Positions 21,901 through 28,640 of a stretch of DNA of 64,000 nt are shown here, piece by piece. The position numbers and the translations under genes were made by a program. The notes under the pieces are model-generated. The model worked only from the letters and a program-made list of their open reading frames with translations. It was not told the origin of the DNA and did no database searches. Position 1 is the stretch's first letter, and every line of letters begins with the position of its first letter. Origin of the DNA: Gigaspora rosea (Eukaryota > Glomeromycota > Glomeromycetes > Diversisporales > Gigasporaceae); contig QKWP01000042.1 in assembly GCA_003550325.1 (NCBI GenBank), positions 609,654 to 673,653 of the forward strand, written 5' to 3'.

Positions 21901-21941
21901 ACTTGAGAAATTAAGTAGCTAAATTTCTTGAGAAATTTCAT
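6878..21941 (-). CDS. Codon-array gene: about 148 mostly 3-nt exons
   Basis: Seen directly: about 145 units of [TAG or CAG]-NNN-[GTAAGT or GTGAGT], spaced 70-95 bp, nearly all on the minus strand and in one orientation. Introns typically contain TRCTAA-type branch motifs (for example TTTACTAATTA in the 94-bp units). Segment lengths are 3 nt, or 6, 9, 15, 21 or 0 nt. A first exon (21,856-21,941) and last exon (6,878-6,944) fit the same phase. Every intron is phase 2. Concatenation gives one open frame of roughly 215 codons; the other two frames contain stops. Decoded pieces look like a soluble helical protein, for example EDFVKQNFDDFVSDLL and KMKQYLKLRDSMDVARVK. Coding sequence is only about 4% of the gene. 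Units at 20,276-20,281 and 11,408-11,412 have lesions that would break the frame unless misassembled or edited. Family not recognised. An alternative is a minisatellite that evolved from an intron, but that would not predict the single open frame. Confidence 0.75.
7386..9098 (-). CDS. Codon-array exons, 3' block
   Basis: Units given as minus-strand triplet at plus-strand position. CAT 9,096; CAAGGA 8,996-9,001; TGA 8,928; GAG 8,713; ATT 8,632; CTT 8,552; AAC 8,467; CAT 8,391; GAA 8,317 (donor GTATGT); AAA 8,239; AAT 8,156; CAT 8,081; GAA 8,017; TGA 7,934; AGT 7,858; CTT 7,767; TGA 7,610; ATT 7,518. A 0-nt unit AG|GCAAGT follows at 7,391. In phase 2 this reads DERFLTMKKIMNEV. The paralogue (61,701-63,302) has the same triplets except CACGGA for CAAGGA, plus an extra GAG unit at 61,877 that is replaced here by A-rich sequence at 7,632-7,720. 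Confidence 0.7.
8771..8862. repeat. Two hairpins inside an array intron
   Basis: AATCCCCCG (8,771) pairs with CGGGGGATT (ending 8,814), enclosing a doubled ATATCAAG. A second stem is GCGGAA/TTCCGC at 8,844-8,862. Both recur at about 62,968-63,060. They make this intron about 212 nt instead of about 85. Could be an old MITE or a structured intron. Confidence 0.65.
9165..11147 (-). repeat. 22 tandem 94-bp units, 20 with exon TTT
   Basis: Acceptor-triplet-donor sites recur at exactly 94-bp steps: 9,165 + 94k for k = 0 to 21. The triplets are TGT at k=0 (9,171-9,173), TTT for k=1 to 20, and TAG at k=21 (11,145-11,147). The 91-nt intron begins GTAAGTATTAATTCC, has TTTACTAATTA as its best branch motif and ends AAATTATTAG. 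It is nearly invariant; the last two introns carry G to A changes. If spliced as proposed this block encodes about 20 consecutive Phe. The corresponding block in the right copy (63,358-63,937) has seven units with varied triplets, so this is either a recent homogenising expansion or an assembly artefact. Confidence 0.9.
11224..12190 (-). CDS. Codon-array exons, block between 94-bp units and 2-kb repeat
   Basis: Units on the minus strand: CGA 12,188 (donor GTATGT); TAT 12,109; TGT 12,029; AAA 11,939; GAA 11,842; ATT 11,741; ATG 11,648; GAA 11,566; TTTGAA 11,485-11,490; CGA about 11,409-11,411; TTC 11,333; CTT 11,230. The phase-2 reading is DIVKKLWNLNDSF. The CGA unit reads CAG-CGA-TAAGT: one base of the donor GT is missing, so it cannot splice as written. 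Several donors are non-consensus but plausible (GTGGGT, GTGAAT). Confidence 0.65.
12278..14351 (-). CDS. Codon-array exons, 2.08-kb repeat, copy A
   Basis: Units on the minus strand: CCT 14,280; TTT 14,203 (donor GTTAGT); GGA 14,036; TAA 13,935; TGA 13,856; TGA 13,767; GAA 13,696; AAT 13,606; GAA 13,531 (donor GTTCGT); GCA 13,453; ATA 13,373; TTTAAA 13,286-13,291; GCT 13,204; AAG 13,135; AGA 13,050; TTC 12,966; TAT 12,875; GGA 12,779; TGT 12,704; CGC 12,611; GAG 12,532; AGT 12,446; GAA 12,374; AAC 12,284. Phase 2 gives NDEKMKQYLKLRDSMDV. The block is repeated almost exactly 2,079 bp further on. A dead unit lies near 14,244-14,248 (TTAG-GAA without a usable donor). Confidence 0.7.
14352..14352. 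other. Single N at repeat junction
   Basis: One ambiguous base exactly at the junction of the two 2.08-kb array copies. This is typical of a forced contig join. Confidence 0.9.
14353..16430 (-). CDS. Codon-array exons, 2.08-kb repeat, copy B
   Basis: Same 24 units as copy A at +2,079 bp (for example AAC 14,363, AGT 14,525, TTTAAA 15,365-15,370, GGA 16,115, TTT 16,282, CCT 16,368). One exon differs: AAA at 16,014 where copy A has TAA at 13,935. In phase 2 this changes Glu to Asp and does not create a stop. The copies meet at a single N (14,352). The duplication may therefore be two alleles placed in series; if so the protein is 25 residues shorter than a literal reading. Confidence 0.7.
16454..18611 (-). 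CDS. Codon-array exons, middle block
   Basis: Units on the minus strand: TCA 18,609; GAA 18,537; GCG 18,447; CAACAT 18,370-18,375; GGA 18,289; GGA 18,203; TTT 18,112; TGT 18,016; AAA 17,810 (donor GTACAT); ACA 17,728; AAA 17,652; TTT 17,568; CGA 17,486 (donor GTGTGT); CGA 17,415; TTT 16,888; TGT 16,811; ATC 16,536; GGA 16,454. Phase-2 reading RNMEDFVKQNFDDFVSD. Two introns here are enlarged by inserted elements (16,609-16,784 and about 17,142-17,265), with no effect on exon order or phase. Confidence 0.7.
16609..16784. mobile_element. 176-bp MITE with 16-bp terminal inverted repeats
   Basis: Ends are AATGCCGCCAAATGAA and its exact reverse complement. Inserted in the intron between array units ATC (16,536) and TGT (16,811). 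No coding capacity. Target duplication not clear. Confidence 0.8.
17142..17265. mobile_element. Foldback element, about 125 bp
   Basis: Long imperfect palindrome. ACAAATGATTGG pairs with CCAATCATTTG, around a central CGTGCCGC/GCGGCACG hairpin; outer arms GATATTAATCG / CGATGATAAATATC are looser. Lies in a long array intron. Confidence 0.75.
18685..19351. mobile_element. Long-inverted-repeat element, about 670 bp
   Basis: Both ends read TTTATTACTC inward, and imperfect inverted homology extends for more than 200 bp on each side (AAATCAGAAATCGTTTTTTGA, ATTGCGGTTTG, TTCTTTAA blocks). An AT-rich loop includes TATATA runs near 19,090-19,130. Inserted in the intron between TCA (18,609) and the 15-nt exon (19,372). 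No transposase. Confidence 0.8.
19372..21858 (-). CDS. Codon-array exons, 5' block
   Basis: Units on the minus strand: AATAAC 21,763-21,768; GGA 21,698; 21-nt exon 21,598-21,618; CTC 21,517; AGA 21,442; 15-nt CAAGATTATAATAAA 21,347-21,361; AAT 21,259; TTC 21,177; AAA 21,089; GAT 20,986; CTT 20,914; CGA 20,816; CGG 20,733; 0-nt AG|GTAAGT at 20,661; GCGGGA 20,543-20,548; TGC 20,463; GACCGAGAT 20,370-20,378; damaged unit 20,276-20,281; AGA 20,201; GAA 20,131; GTT 20,059; AAA 19,983; AGC 19,894; ACT 19,809; TTT 19,714; CAA 19,623; GGA 19,545 (GC donor); AAA 19,457; 15-nt GCAACCTAAAGATGA 19,372-19,386. Phase 2 reads TDANPIEYFSDKIII before the damaged unit and EKLKALFKEKQPKDDQ after it. Confidence 0.7.
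20656..20666 (-). promoter_or_regulatory. Zero-length exon (ratchet-type splice site)
   Basis: CTTAG|GTAAGTATAA: acceptor and donor abut with no exon base between them, in the normal spacing of the array. This matches the layout of a recursive splice site. The downstream reading frame is unaffected because zero is also a multiple of three. Confidence 0.6.
21856..21941 (-). CDS. Candidate first exon of codon-array gene
   Basis: ATG at 21,941 opens 28 codons plus 2 nt, beginning MKFLKKFSYLISQVANYN and ending at donor AT|GTAAGTTTGA. The 2-nt remainder sets phase 2, the phase used by every following unit. The ATG overlaps the kinase stop (ATGA). Alternatively the kinase's third domain could splice from CAG|GTGTTT near 21,960 into a 2-nt exon at 21,856-21,857; this also gives the right phase but needs a weak donor. 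Confidence 0.45.
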
Positions 21942-22960
21942 AAAAAGTAATAAAACACCTGTTCTAATCGTATGTTATTTAACTTTTTGCAAATTTCTCT
22001 GATATCAGGACGATTATCTGGATCACCACCCAAGGCAGCGTCATAAAGAATTTTGAAATCAACAGGAGTTCCGTTAATTGGAGTTTCTCGATTACCTAAT
22101 TAGATGCATTGACATTCTTGTTACTCTATTTTTAAAGGCTTTAAAAGGAGGTACGCCACTTGACAGTTCCCAAAAAAGAACACCAAGACTATAGATATCT
22201 GAATACTTGTTCCACTTATATTCACTTGTAGCATTAATGTACTGAGGATCAGAATATTCACATCTTCCATATACTCTGCTTCTAATAGACGCTGCGACGT
22301 TATCTAATGACAAAGATAAACCAAAATCTGTAATAATCATTCTATCACCATGTACTAATATGTTCTTATTGTGCTAAATTTTAACAATATTATGTGTGTT
22401 CGATATGTTAATAATAAATAAATAACAACCTTATAAAAAGAAATGAAGAAAAGTCTCTTACAAGATCCCGATGAACAATATTTGCATTGTGCAAACAATC
22501 AATCCCGCTAGAAATTTCTTGTGCCATTCTAATTTTAGTTGGCCATTTTAATTTTGAAAAATGTGCATTCAAATAATGCTCAAGATCACCATTGCCTGCG
22601 TACTGAAGTACCATATAATAATTATCAGCTTCATAATCTAATTTATCAGTTTTAAGAGACATTCCGATGATTAGATATTTAAAGAATATATGCTTATCCA
22701 TTATATAAAAATTAACATGCCTTGAGTAATTCCAAAGAATTCTATTATATTTTTGTGATTAACTTTAGTAATAGTTTCAGCCTTGTAATTTATAGTATTA
22801 AAACATAAAGGTTATGATTGCAACGTGAATAAAATGTACTGTAAAAAAAAATATTTACATACTTCTCTAATAAAATCGTCAATTGAATGTTCGTCATTAT
22901 GATCTAAAGTCTTCAAAGCCATAATTTGTTTAACATCTTTTGAATAAGCTCTATATATAA
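21938..22960 (-). pseudogene. Kinase domain 3 (C-lobe frameshift)
   Basis: The glycine loop IGKGGFGIIY and ALK lysine lie at the end of the exon finishing at 22,863. Exon 22,721-22,781 gives NHKNIIEFFGITQ. The exon from 22,462 gives VLQYAGNGDLEHYL and HRDL. The exon from 22,373 gives HNKNILVHGD and DFGLSLSL. Near 22,098 the text CTAATTAGGTAATCG lacks two bases relative to domain 2 (CTAATCAAAGGTAATCG), giving an immediate stop. The C-lobe resumes in another frame as NRETPINGTPVDF and ends RLEQVFYYFL. Catalytic residues are present, but the last quarter is out of frame unless the deletion is an assembly error. Confidence 0.7.
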
Positions 22961-24079
22961 TTCCAAACCCTCCTTTACCGATTTCTTCTTGGTTTTCAAA
23001 AGAGGTATATTCGAATTCTCGTCCAAACCTATTTTTTTCAAACAATTCTTTACAAGATAGATCTATTTGCATATTATCTAACTTTTTGCAAATTTTTTGG
23101 ATGTCGGGACGACTATCCGGATTATCACCCCAAGCAGCGCAATAAAGATTTTTGAAATCAACAGGAGTTCCTTCAATTGGAGTTTCTCGATTACCTTTGA
23201 TTAGATGCTTTGCCATTCTTGCTGGACTATTTTTAAAAGCTCTAAAAGGAGGTAAGCCACTTAACAGTTCCCAAAAAAGAACACCAAGACTATAGATATC
23301 TGAATGCTTGTCCCACTTATATTCGTGTGGACTTAAAAAGAAGTGTGGATCAGAATATTCTATTGTACTTGATGACTATGAAAAACCAAAGTCTGTAATA
23401 ATCATTCTACCATCATCATGTACTAATACGTTCTTATCGTGCTAAATTTATCAATTTGCATGTCAGGTATGTTAATAATAAGTAAATAATAATAATAATA
23501 ATAAAGTAATGAAGAAAAGTCTCTTACAAGATCAGATGAACAATATTTACGCCATGCAAACATTTAATCCCATTAGAAATTTCTCTTGCCATTCTAATTT
23601 TAGTTGGCCAAACTAATTTTGGAAAATGATCATTTAAATAACATCGAAGATCTCCACAGTCTATGTATTGAAGAACCACGCAATGTGTTTTGGTTTCAGA
23701 ATCTAATTTATAAATTTTAAGAGACATCTCCACGATTAGATATTTAAGGATATATGATTATTCATTTATAAAAATTAATAACATGCCTTGAGAAATTCCA
23801 AAGTATTGTATAACATTGTCGTGTTTAACTGTGTATTTAACCTTGTGATTTGTGGTGTCATAATATAAAGGATTGTGACATGAATAATATTACTGCAGCA
23901 AAAATCATACATACTTTTCTAACCAAATTGCATAATGAAGTTTCGTCACAATCAGATAAAGTCTTCAAAGCCACAATTTGTTTTTTATCTTTTGAATAAG
24001 CTTTATGCTAACTCCAAAACTTCCTTCACCGATTTCTGTCTTGTTCTCAAAAGAAGCATATTCCATTCTTAGTCCTTTA
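22960..24079 (-). pseudogene. Kinase domain 2 (inactivated) and linker
   Basis: The N-lobe frame is broken after EGSFGVS near 24,005 (one base missing compared with GGFGIIYRAYSKD). It resumes as AYSKDKKQIVALKTL, with a donor at 23,914. Exon 23,787-23,841 gives HDNVIQYFGISQ. Exon 23,528 to about 23,730 gives VLQYIDCGDLRCYL, but HRDL reads HLIL with one base missing. The exon from 23,441 gives HDKNVLVHDDG and DFGFS, then an in-frame TAG in the activation segment; about 18 residues present in domain 1 are deleted before EYSDPHF. Three independent lesions remove catalytic function. The exon continues into domain 3 at 22,863. Confidence 0.75.
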
Positions 24080-25167
24080 AATAAATCTTTATAAACTGGC
24101 TCTAATTGCATAAGTTCTAATTTTTTGCAAATCTCTTTGATGTCTGAACGACTATTTGGTTCACCATTCCAAGCAGCCTCGTAAAGATTTTTGAAATCAA
24201 TAGGAGTTCCTTCAATTGGAATTTCTCGATCACCTTTGATTATATGAACGGTTTTCAAAGCTCTAAAAGGAGGTACGCCACTTGACAGTTCCCAAAAAAG
24301 AACACCAAGACTATAGATATCTGAAAATTTGTTCCGTTTATACGTGAACGGACTTTTGAGGTATTGTGGATCCGCATATTCCCAAATTCCATATACTTTA
24401 CTTGTTACAGATTTTGAGCTGTTATTTAATGACTTGGATAAGCCAAAATCTGTAATAATCATTCTACCATCATGTACTAATATGTTCTTATCATGCTAAA
24501 TTTTTATCAATATTATATGTCTGGTATATTAATAATAAGAAAATAATAACCATATTAAATATAGAAATGAAGCTTACAAGATCCCGATGAGCAACATTTG
24601 CATCATGCAAACATTTAATCCCGCTAGAAATTTCTTTTGCCATTCTAATTTTAGTTGGCCAATCTAATTTAGGAAAATGATCATTTAAATAACATCGAAG
24701 ATCTCCACTGTTTGCGTACTGAAGAACAATGTATGTTTTGTTTTCAGAATCTAATTTATGAATTTTAAGAGACATCTCAACAATTAGATATTCAAGGGAA
24801 TAAGTTTATCCATTTTATAAAAATTAACATGCCTTGACTAATTCCAAGGAATTTTATTATATTATCATGTTTAATTTTGTATTTAACCTTATGTAATTAT
24901 AGTAGTAAAATTTAAGGAGTTATGAATGCAACGTGAATAAATATGTACTTTGACAAAACTAATACATACTTTTTTAAGCAAATCGGCTAACGAATTTTCA
25001 TCATAATCATATAAAGTCTTCAAAGCCGCAATTTGGTTTATATCTTTTAAATAAGCTATATACATAACTCCAAACCTTCCTTTACCGATTTCTTCCTTGT
25101 CCTTAAAAGAAGCATATTCAAATTTCTGTCCAAATTCAATTTTTTCAAACAAATCTATATTTGACAT
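24080..25167 (-). CDS. Kinase domain 1 (apparently intact)
   Basis: Exon 24,970-25,167 starts MSNIDLFEKIEFGQKF and holds the glycine loop IGKGRFGVMY and the ALK lysine. Exon 24,833-24,887 gives HDNIIKFLGISQ. Exon 24,578 to about 24,775 gives the hinge VLQYANSGDLRCYL and ends in HRDL at a GTAAGC donor. The exon starting at 24,495 gives HDKNILVHDG, DFGLSKSL, the C-lobe SDIYSLGVLFWELSSG and RSDIKEICKKLE. All catalytic residues (K, HRD, DFG) are present. The intron following GISQ uses an apparent GC donor and its acceptor is not certain. Start chosen as the first Met before the glycine loop. Confidence 0.75.
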
Positions 25168-25371
25168 TTTTACGAAAATTGAAGAGAAAGTTAAAAAATC
25201 TGGTCAATTTTATAACTAATAACGTTAAGATTATCGGTATCTGGTATCACACAATGTAACAGGTAGTAAACCCGAAAAGTATAAATGATGCTGCTACAAA
25301 TTTATTTTTTTGATTGAATAAGTCCAATCTGATCAAGATTTGACGCACGCATGCATACGTAGCCATAAAAG
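25168..25371 (-). promoter_or_regulatory. Upstream region of the kinase gene
   Basis: AT-rich leader above the first kinase ATG, bounded upstream by a MITE at 25,372. No clear core promoter motif identified. Confidence 0.3.
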
Positions 25372-25510
25372 TAGGGATTGGAATCGCCTAAAATTTTTCT
25401 TATTCGTTTAACCGTTTAACCGTTTAATTTGGCCGGCATTAAAATAATTCTGGCCCACGACCAACATAATTCTGCCCGGAACTATGGAGCAATTTTTAAA
25501 CGGTTAAACG
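25372..25510. mobile_element. MITE, CpG-rich member, 3' end truncated
   Basis: Begins TAGGGATTGGAATCGCC and runs through GGCCCACGACCAACATAATT to AATTTTTAAACGGTTAAACG, where a minisatellite takes over. It is the reverse-complement relative of 30,812-30,971, where most CpG sites have become TpG or CpA. Confidence 0.8.
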
Positions 25511-25640
25511 GCTGTAATTGCCGTAATGGTTGTAAATGCCATAATGGTTGTAAATGCCGTAATAGGGTGTAATTGTCATAACAAAACAAGTATCTGCAAT
25601 TCTTTTTATTGGTAATCTAACTAATCTAACTAATCTAACT
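25505..25640. repeat. Minisatellites next to MITE
   Basis: Repeats of a GTAATGGTTGTAAATGCC type (25,510-25,580), then TAATCTAAC repeats at 25,614-25,642. Low complexity. A similar AC-rich minisatellite lies at 27,640-27,750. Confidence 0.7.
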
Positions 25641-25642
25641 CT

Positions 25643-27480
25643 AATCAAGTTTAAAAAAACTAAATAAATAATGCAATCAAAAGGCACGATTTTTTGTGTA
25701 CAAAATATGGCATTAAATTGTATCTTATTGAATAAGCTACGATTGAGAATGCTTAGGTTCTCAGAATTCCACAGAAAAATTGGGTATTATAACGAGATAC
25801 GTACAACAACTTTTGAGTAAATTGTGCTGATCAAATCAGGATTTCTAATATTTTTGGAAAAATGTTGATCGAGGATAACCTTATTTTGTAACTGGATAAC
25901 CAAGACTTTTTGAATGATAGGGCCGAATTAAAATTGTCTGCAATAGTTAGTAGTCCAATAATGCGATCGATTATAGTAATAGTTTGTGCACATGAAATTA
26001 TGTATTAATCTGATTATGATCGAGGCACTTAATTATATCTATCGATAATCAATTAAGTAATTTGATCAGGTTACGTTATCGTAATTAAAGTGATCAGTAA
26101 TTTATGGGTTGTAATGAATAACCCGGTTATACATGGGTTCATATTCCATTCTGAAGGCACGGGGTTTAAATATGAACCTGTGTGTGTAACAGGTTATTCA
26201 ACATACCCATATAATAACTATTTTATTGCACGGTGACTGACATAACAATCCCGTGCCAATAAGTAAATGAAAAAAGCATGGGTTGTCACATAAGACCCGT
26301 GCAATAATTAAATTTGTCACTCGACCCACTTCCAATATAGAATTTTGCCTTGCTAGTCATGTAGTCTGCAGACAGTTCATAGCATCGGCTCGGTTACTTC
26401 CTTAAATTTCCAAATATCCGGTATGTAAGTTATGGTCGACATTTTTCCTTTTTTTTTTTTTTTTTAAAAAATTCAGGTAATTCCCCCCAGTACTAACTAT
26501 CCAATTACCTATGTAAGTGAATAAAAACCTAGCCTAGTGGTGGGTGGGTACTATCAATAAAGCTAGACTAACGTCGAGCTAACAAAAGAGGTAGAACAAT
26601 TTCCATCTTCACCCCCTTAAATAACCACTCCTTATGACCTTATTAAACCTTAATCAATACATCATACATATCTTACTTTTAAATTCATTACCCCTGTCAT
26701 CAAACACCTAAAACTTACCCAATGATTACCCTGCATCATGGGCCGGGTCATGGTCTCATGACAAAAGGATGCTCGTGACTTCGTTCACAGCATCATCGAT
26801 ATTGAGGGTTGATACTTATCAAGTAATACTGAAAAATGTAATATGATCATTAAGTCACGCAACAGTCGGGGTAATAAACCAATAATAAATACGACACTTA
26901 ATGAAAATTGATTCTTCTTATATCCTTTTATAACCAAGACATCGAAGTCTAAAGCTTTATTAGAAGCGCGAAAAGGCAGCACTTTCATATTTTCGGGATA
27001 CATTAATAATTGTACAACATGTAATTCGATGCACTCTAATTACAATCTATGTCTATACTCTATTTTGTACCATCTTTCACTTTACTAATCTTAGCCCGAC
27101 CAGATATATACCTTCTAAGTCTATCACTGAACTATCGTTCTAAGCTTTAGTTTATGTATAACCCTTACGCCTTATAACAAACAACAAAATGGAACATCTA
27201 AAAATAAACCAATATGATGAATGAAATAAATTTAGAACAGATCTAAACTTCTAAGTCTCCAAAACCTGTTTAAAAGCCTTACAATATTCTTAAGATTCAA
27301 ACTTTAGCCACTTCTCTTTACTATCCAGTCATGATTTTTCTAGAAAAATCATAACAGTATTTAGTAGTAAGAGATTTGTCTAACTGTACAAAAGAGTGGC
27401 AGGGATTTTTTTTATTATAAGGTAACTTATTTTTTAATCATTTATATAAACTGATTTTTTCAAAATTGTACTAACCAAAT
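25643..27480. other. Intergenic, no gene recognised
   Basis: Open stretches (for example 26,785-27,003 minus) show no recognisable domain. The region 26,118-26,205 is an imperfect inverted repeat (AATAACCCGGTTATAC with GTAACAGGTTATT; GGGTTCATATT with AATATGAACC). A poly(T) tract lies near 26,450-26,465. Confidence 0.4.
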
Positions 27481-27639
27481 ATACCAATACTAAAATATCG
27501 ATATAAGTTTAAAAGTGACAGGAATCCAGAATTCATACTGGTATATAGCAGATAGGGTCATGTATATACGTATGTACATCAGTACAGTGCAGTGAATATT
27601 GATATCTATACCTGTTTCGACTGTTATATCCTTAATAAC

Positions 27640-27750
27640 ATTACTCATAATACCTATTACAGTCATTACAGCATTACAGCAATTATACCTATTACAACTA
27701 TTACACCTATTACGACCATTACACCTATTACAATTATTACACCTATTATG
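27640..27750. repeat. ATTACACCT-type minisatellite
   Basis: About nine degenerate copies of a 12-bp CCTATTACAAC motif. Open on both strands only because of the repeat, so no gene is called. Confidence 0.75.
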
Positions 27751-28344
27751 GCAAAAAATTAGAACTTCAATAAGGACCCCAGACATCTAGTATAGAGGTC
27801 ATATTTTAAGTTTTCAGCAAAAACCTCTGAGATTTGAGAAGTAAAAAAAACAGTTTTTGGCAATTATCTTGGCATCGAGTTGTCCAATTTAGATGAACTT
27901 TTTTTTTAAAAATGAAGCTTAGTGAGGCGCATCTAAAAAAAAAAAGTTTATTCAATTCTGATCACTGGATAAAAAGTTGTTTAAAAAATATAGATTTGTA
28001 ATTTTTAGCAAATTGGACCAAAATTGGCAAAATCCAAATATGACTTATATGAGAGATGTCCAGGGTTCTCTTCAATATGAAAGGTTGCAACTTTACAATC
28101 TTGTTAAACATATTATGGCAGGCAACCTTAGTGTATATCCTGCATGTTGGAATTAATTAAAAATTGATAAATTTAGTAATTCTACAATTCCACAAGTGTA
28201 TACTTGTGAATTTTGTAAATTGTAGATCAACTTGTGGAATTGACGATCTTATAATATATGCAAACATTACATTTTTGATATCTATAATTCAAATTTAGAA
28301 CTTTGCAATTTATTTAAACATTTTAATTAACTTACTAGGTTTCC
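27751..28344. other. Unassigned AT-rich sequence
   Basis: Contains partial inverted repeats (CACAAGTGTATACTTGTGAAT and AATTCCACAAG-type motifs near 28,185-28,240). No gene seen. Confidence 0.35.
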
Positions 28345-28640
28345 AATTGTGGTCGAAAGACTTGCGGGTCAATAGTGTAAGTGGTCTTCACTCTCAGGTC
28401 ACCAATCTTAAGATTGTGGGTTCAAATCCATCTGGGAAATTTGAAGATCTTTGAAGAGGCTGGATTTTCGAAATAAAGGCAGATACATATGATGAATCAA
28501 CCAGATTGTAGTATAATATTTCAGGCCAGCTCGTTTAAGGAGCAAAGTACAACATCTTGAATCAGAGAAATTGTGAGGAAACATAGTACAAGAAGCTCAG
28601 ATTGTGTTGTATAGAACCCATAAGTATGGCAACTTGAAAT
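28345..28640 (+). mobile_element. tRNA-derived SINE-like element
   Basis: A tRNA-like head has an A-box-like TAAGTGGTCTTCACTC and a clear B box GGTTCAAATCC near 28,410-28,425. An unrelated body follows. It does not fold as a functional tRNA by eye. Similar heads occur at 32,660 and 37,775. Confidence 0.55.

Larger units (their letters stand above)
21938..25167 (-). pseudogene. Protein kinase gene with three tandem kinase domains, damaged
   Basis: Three head-to-tail repeats of one kinase-domain exon set, each about 1 kb, on one strand. The last exon of one domain runs directly into the glycine loop of the next (…ICKKL… then EYxSFEN…IG.G.FG), suggesting one multi-kinase polypeptide. All intron positions are shared, with donors GTATGT, GCATGT and GTAAGA or GTAAGC. 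The style (ITDFGLS, SDIYSLGVLFWELSSG, NSRSDI) is that of the large glomeromycete TKL-like family. Domain 1 looks sound; domains 2 and 3 carry lesions described separately. The stop at 21,938-21,940 overlaps the proposed ATG of the codon-array gene. Confidence 0.8.

Noticed and set aside
27490..27790. Open frames rich in Cys/Asn/Arg (minus) and Leu/Gln (plus)
   Set aside because: Produced by the 12-bp minisatellite on both strands.
28345..28460. Functional tRNA gene
   Set aside because: B box is present, but acceptor and anticodon arms do not pair convincingly and a SINE-like body follows; same judgement at 32,660 and 37,775.
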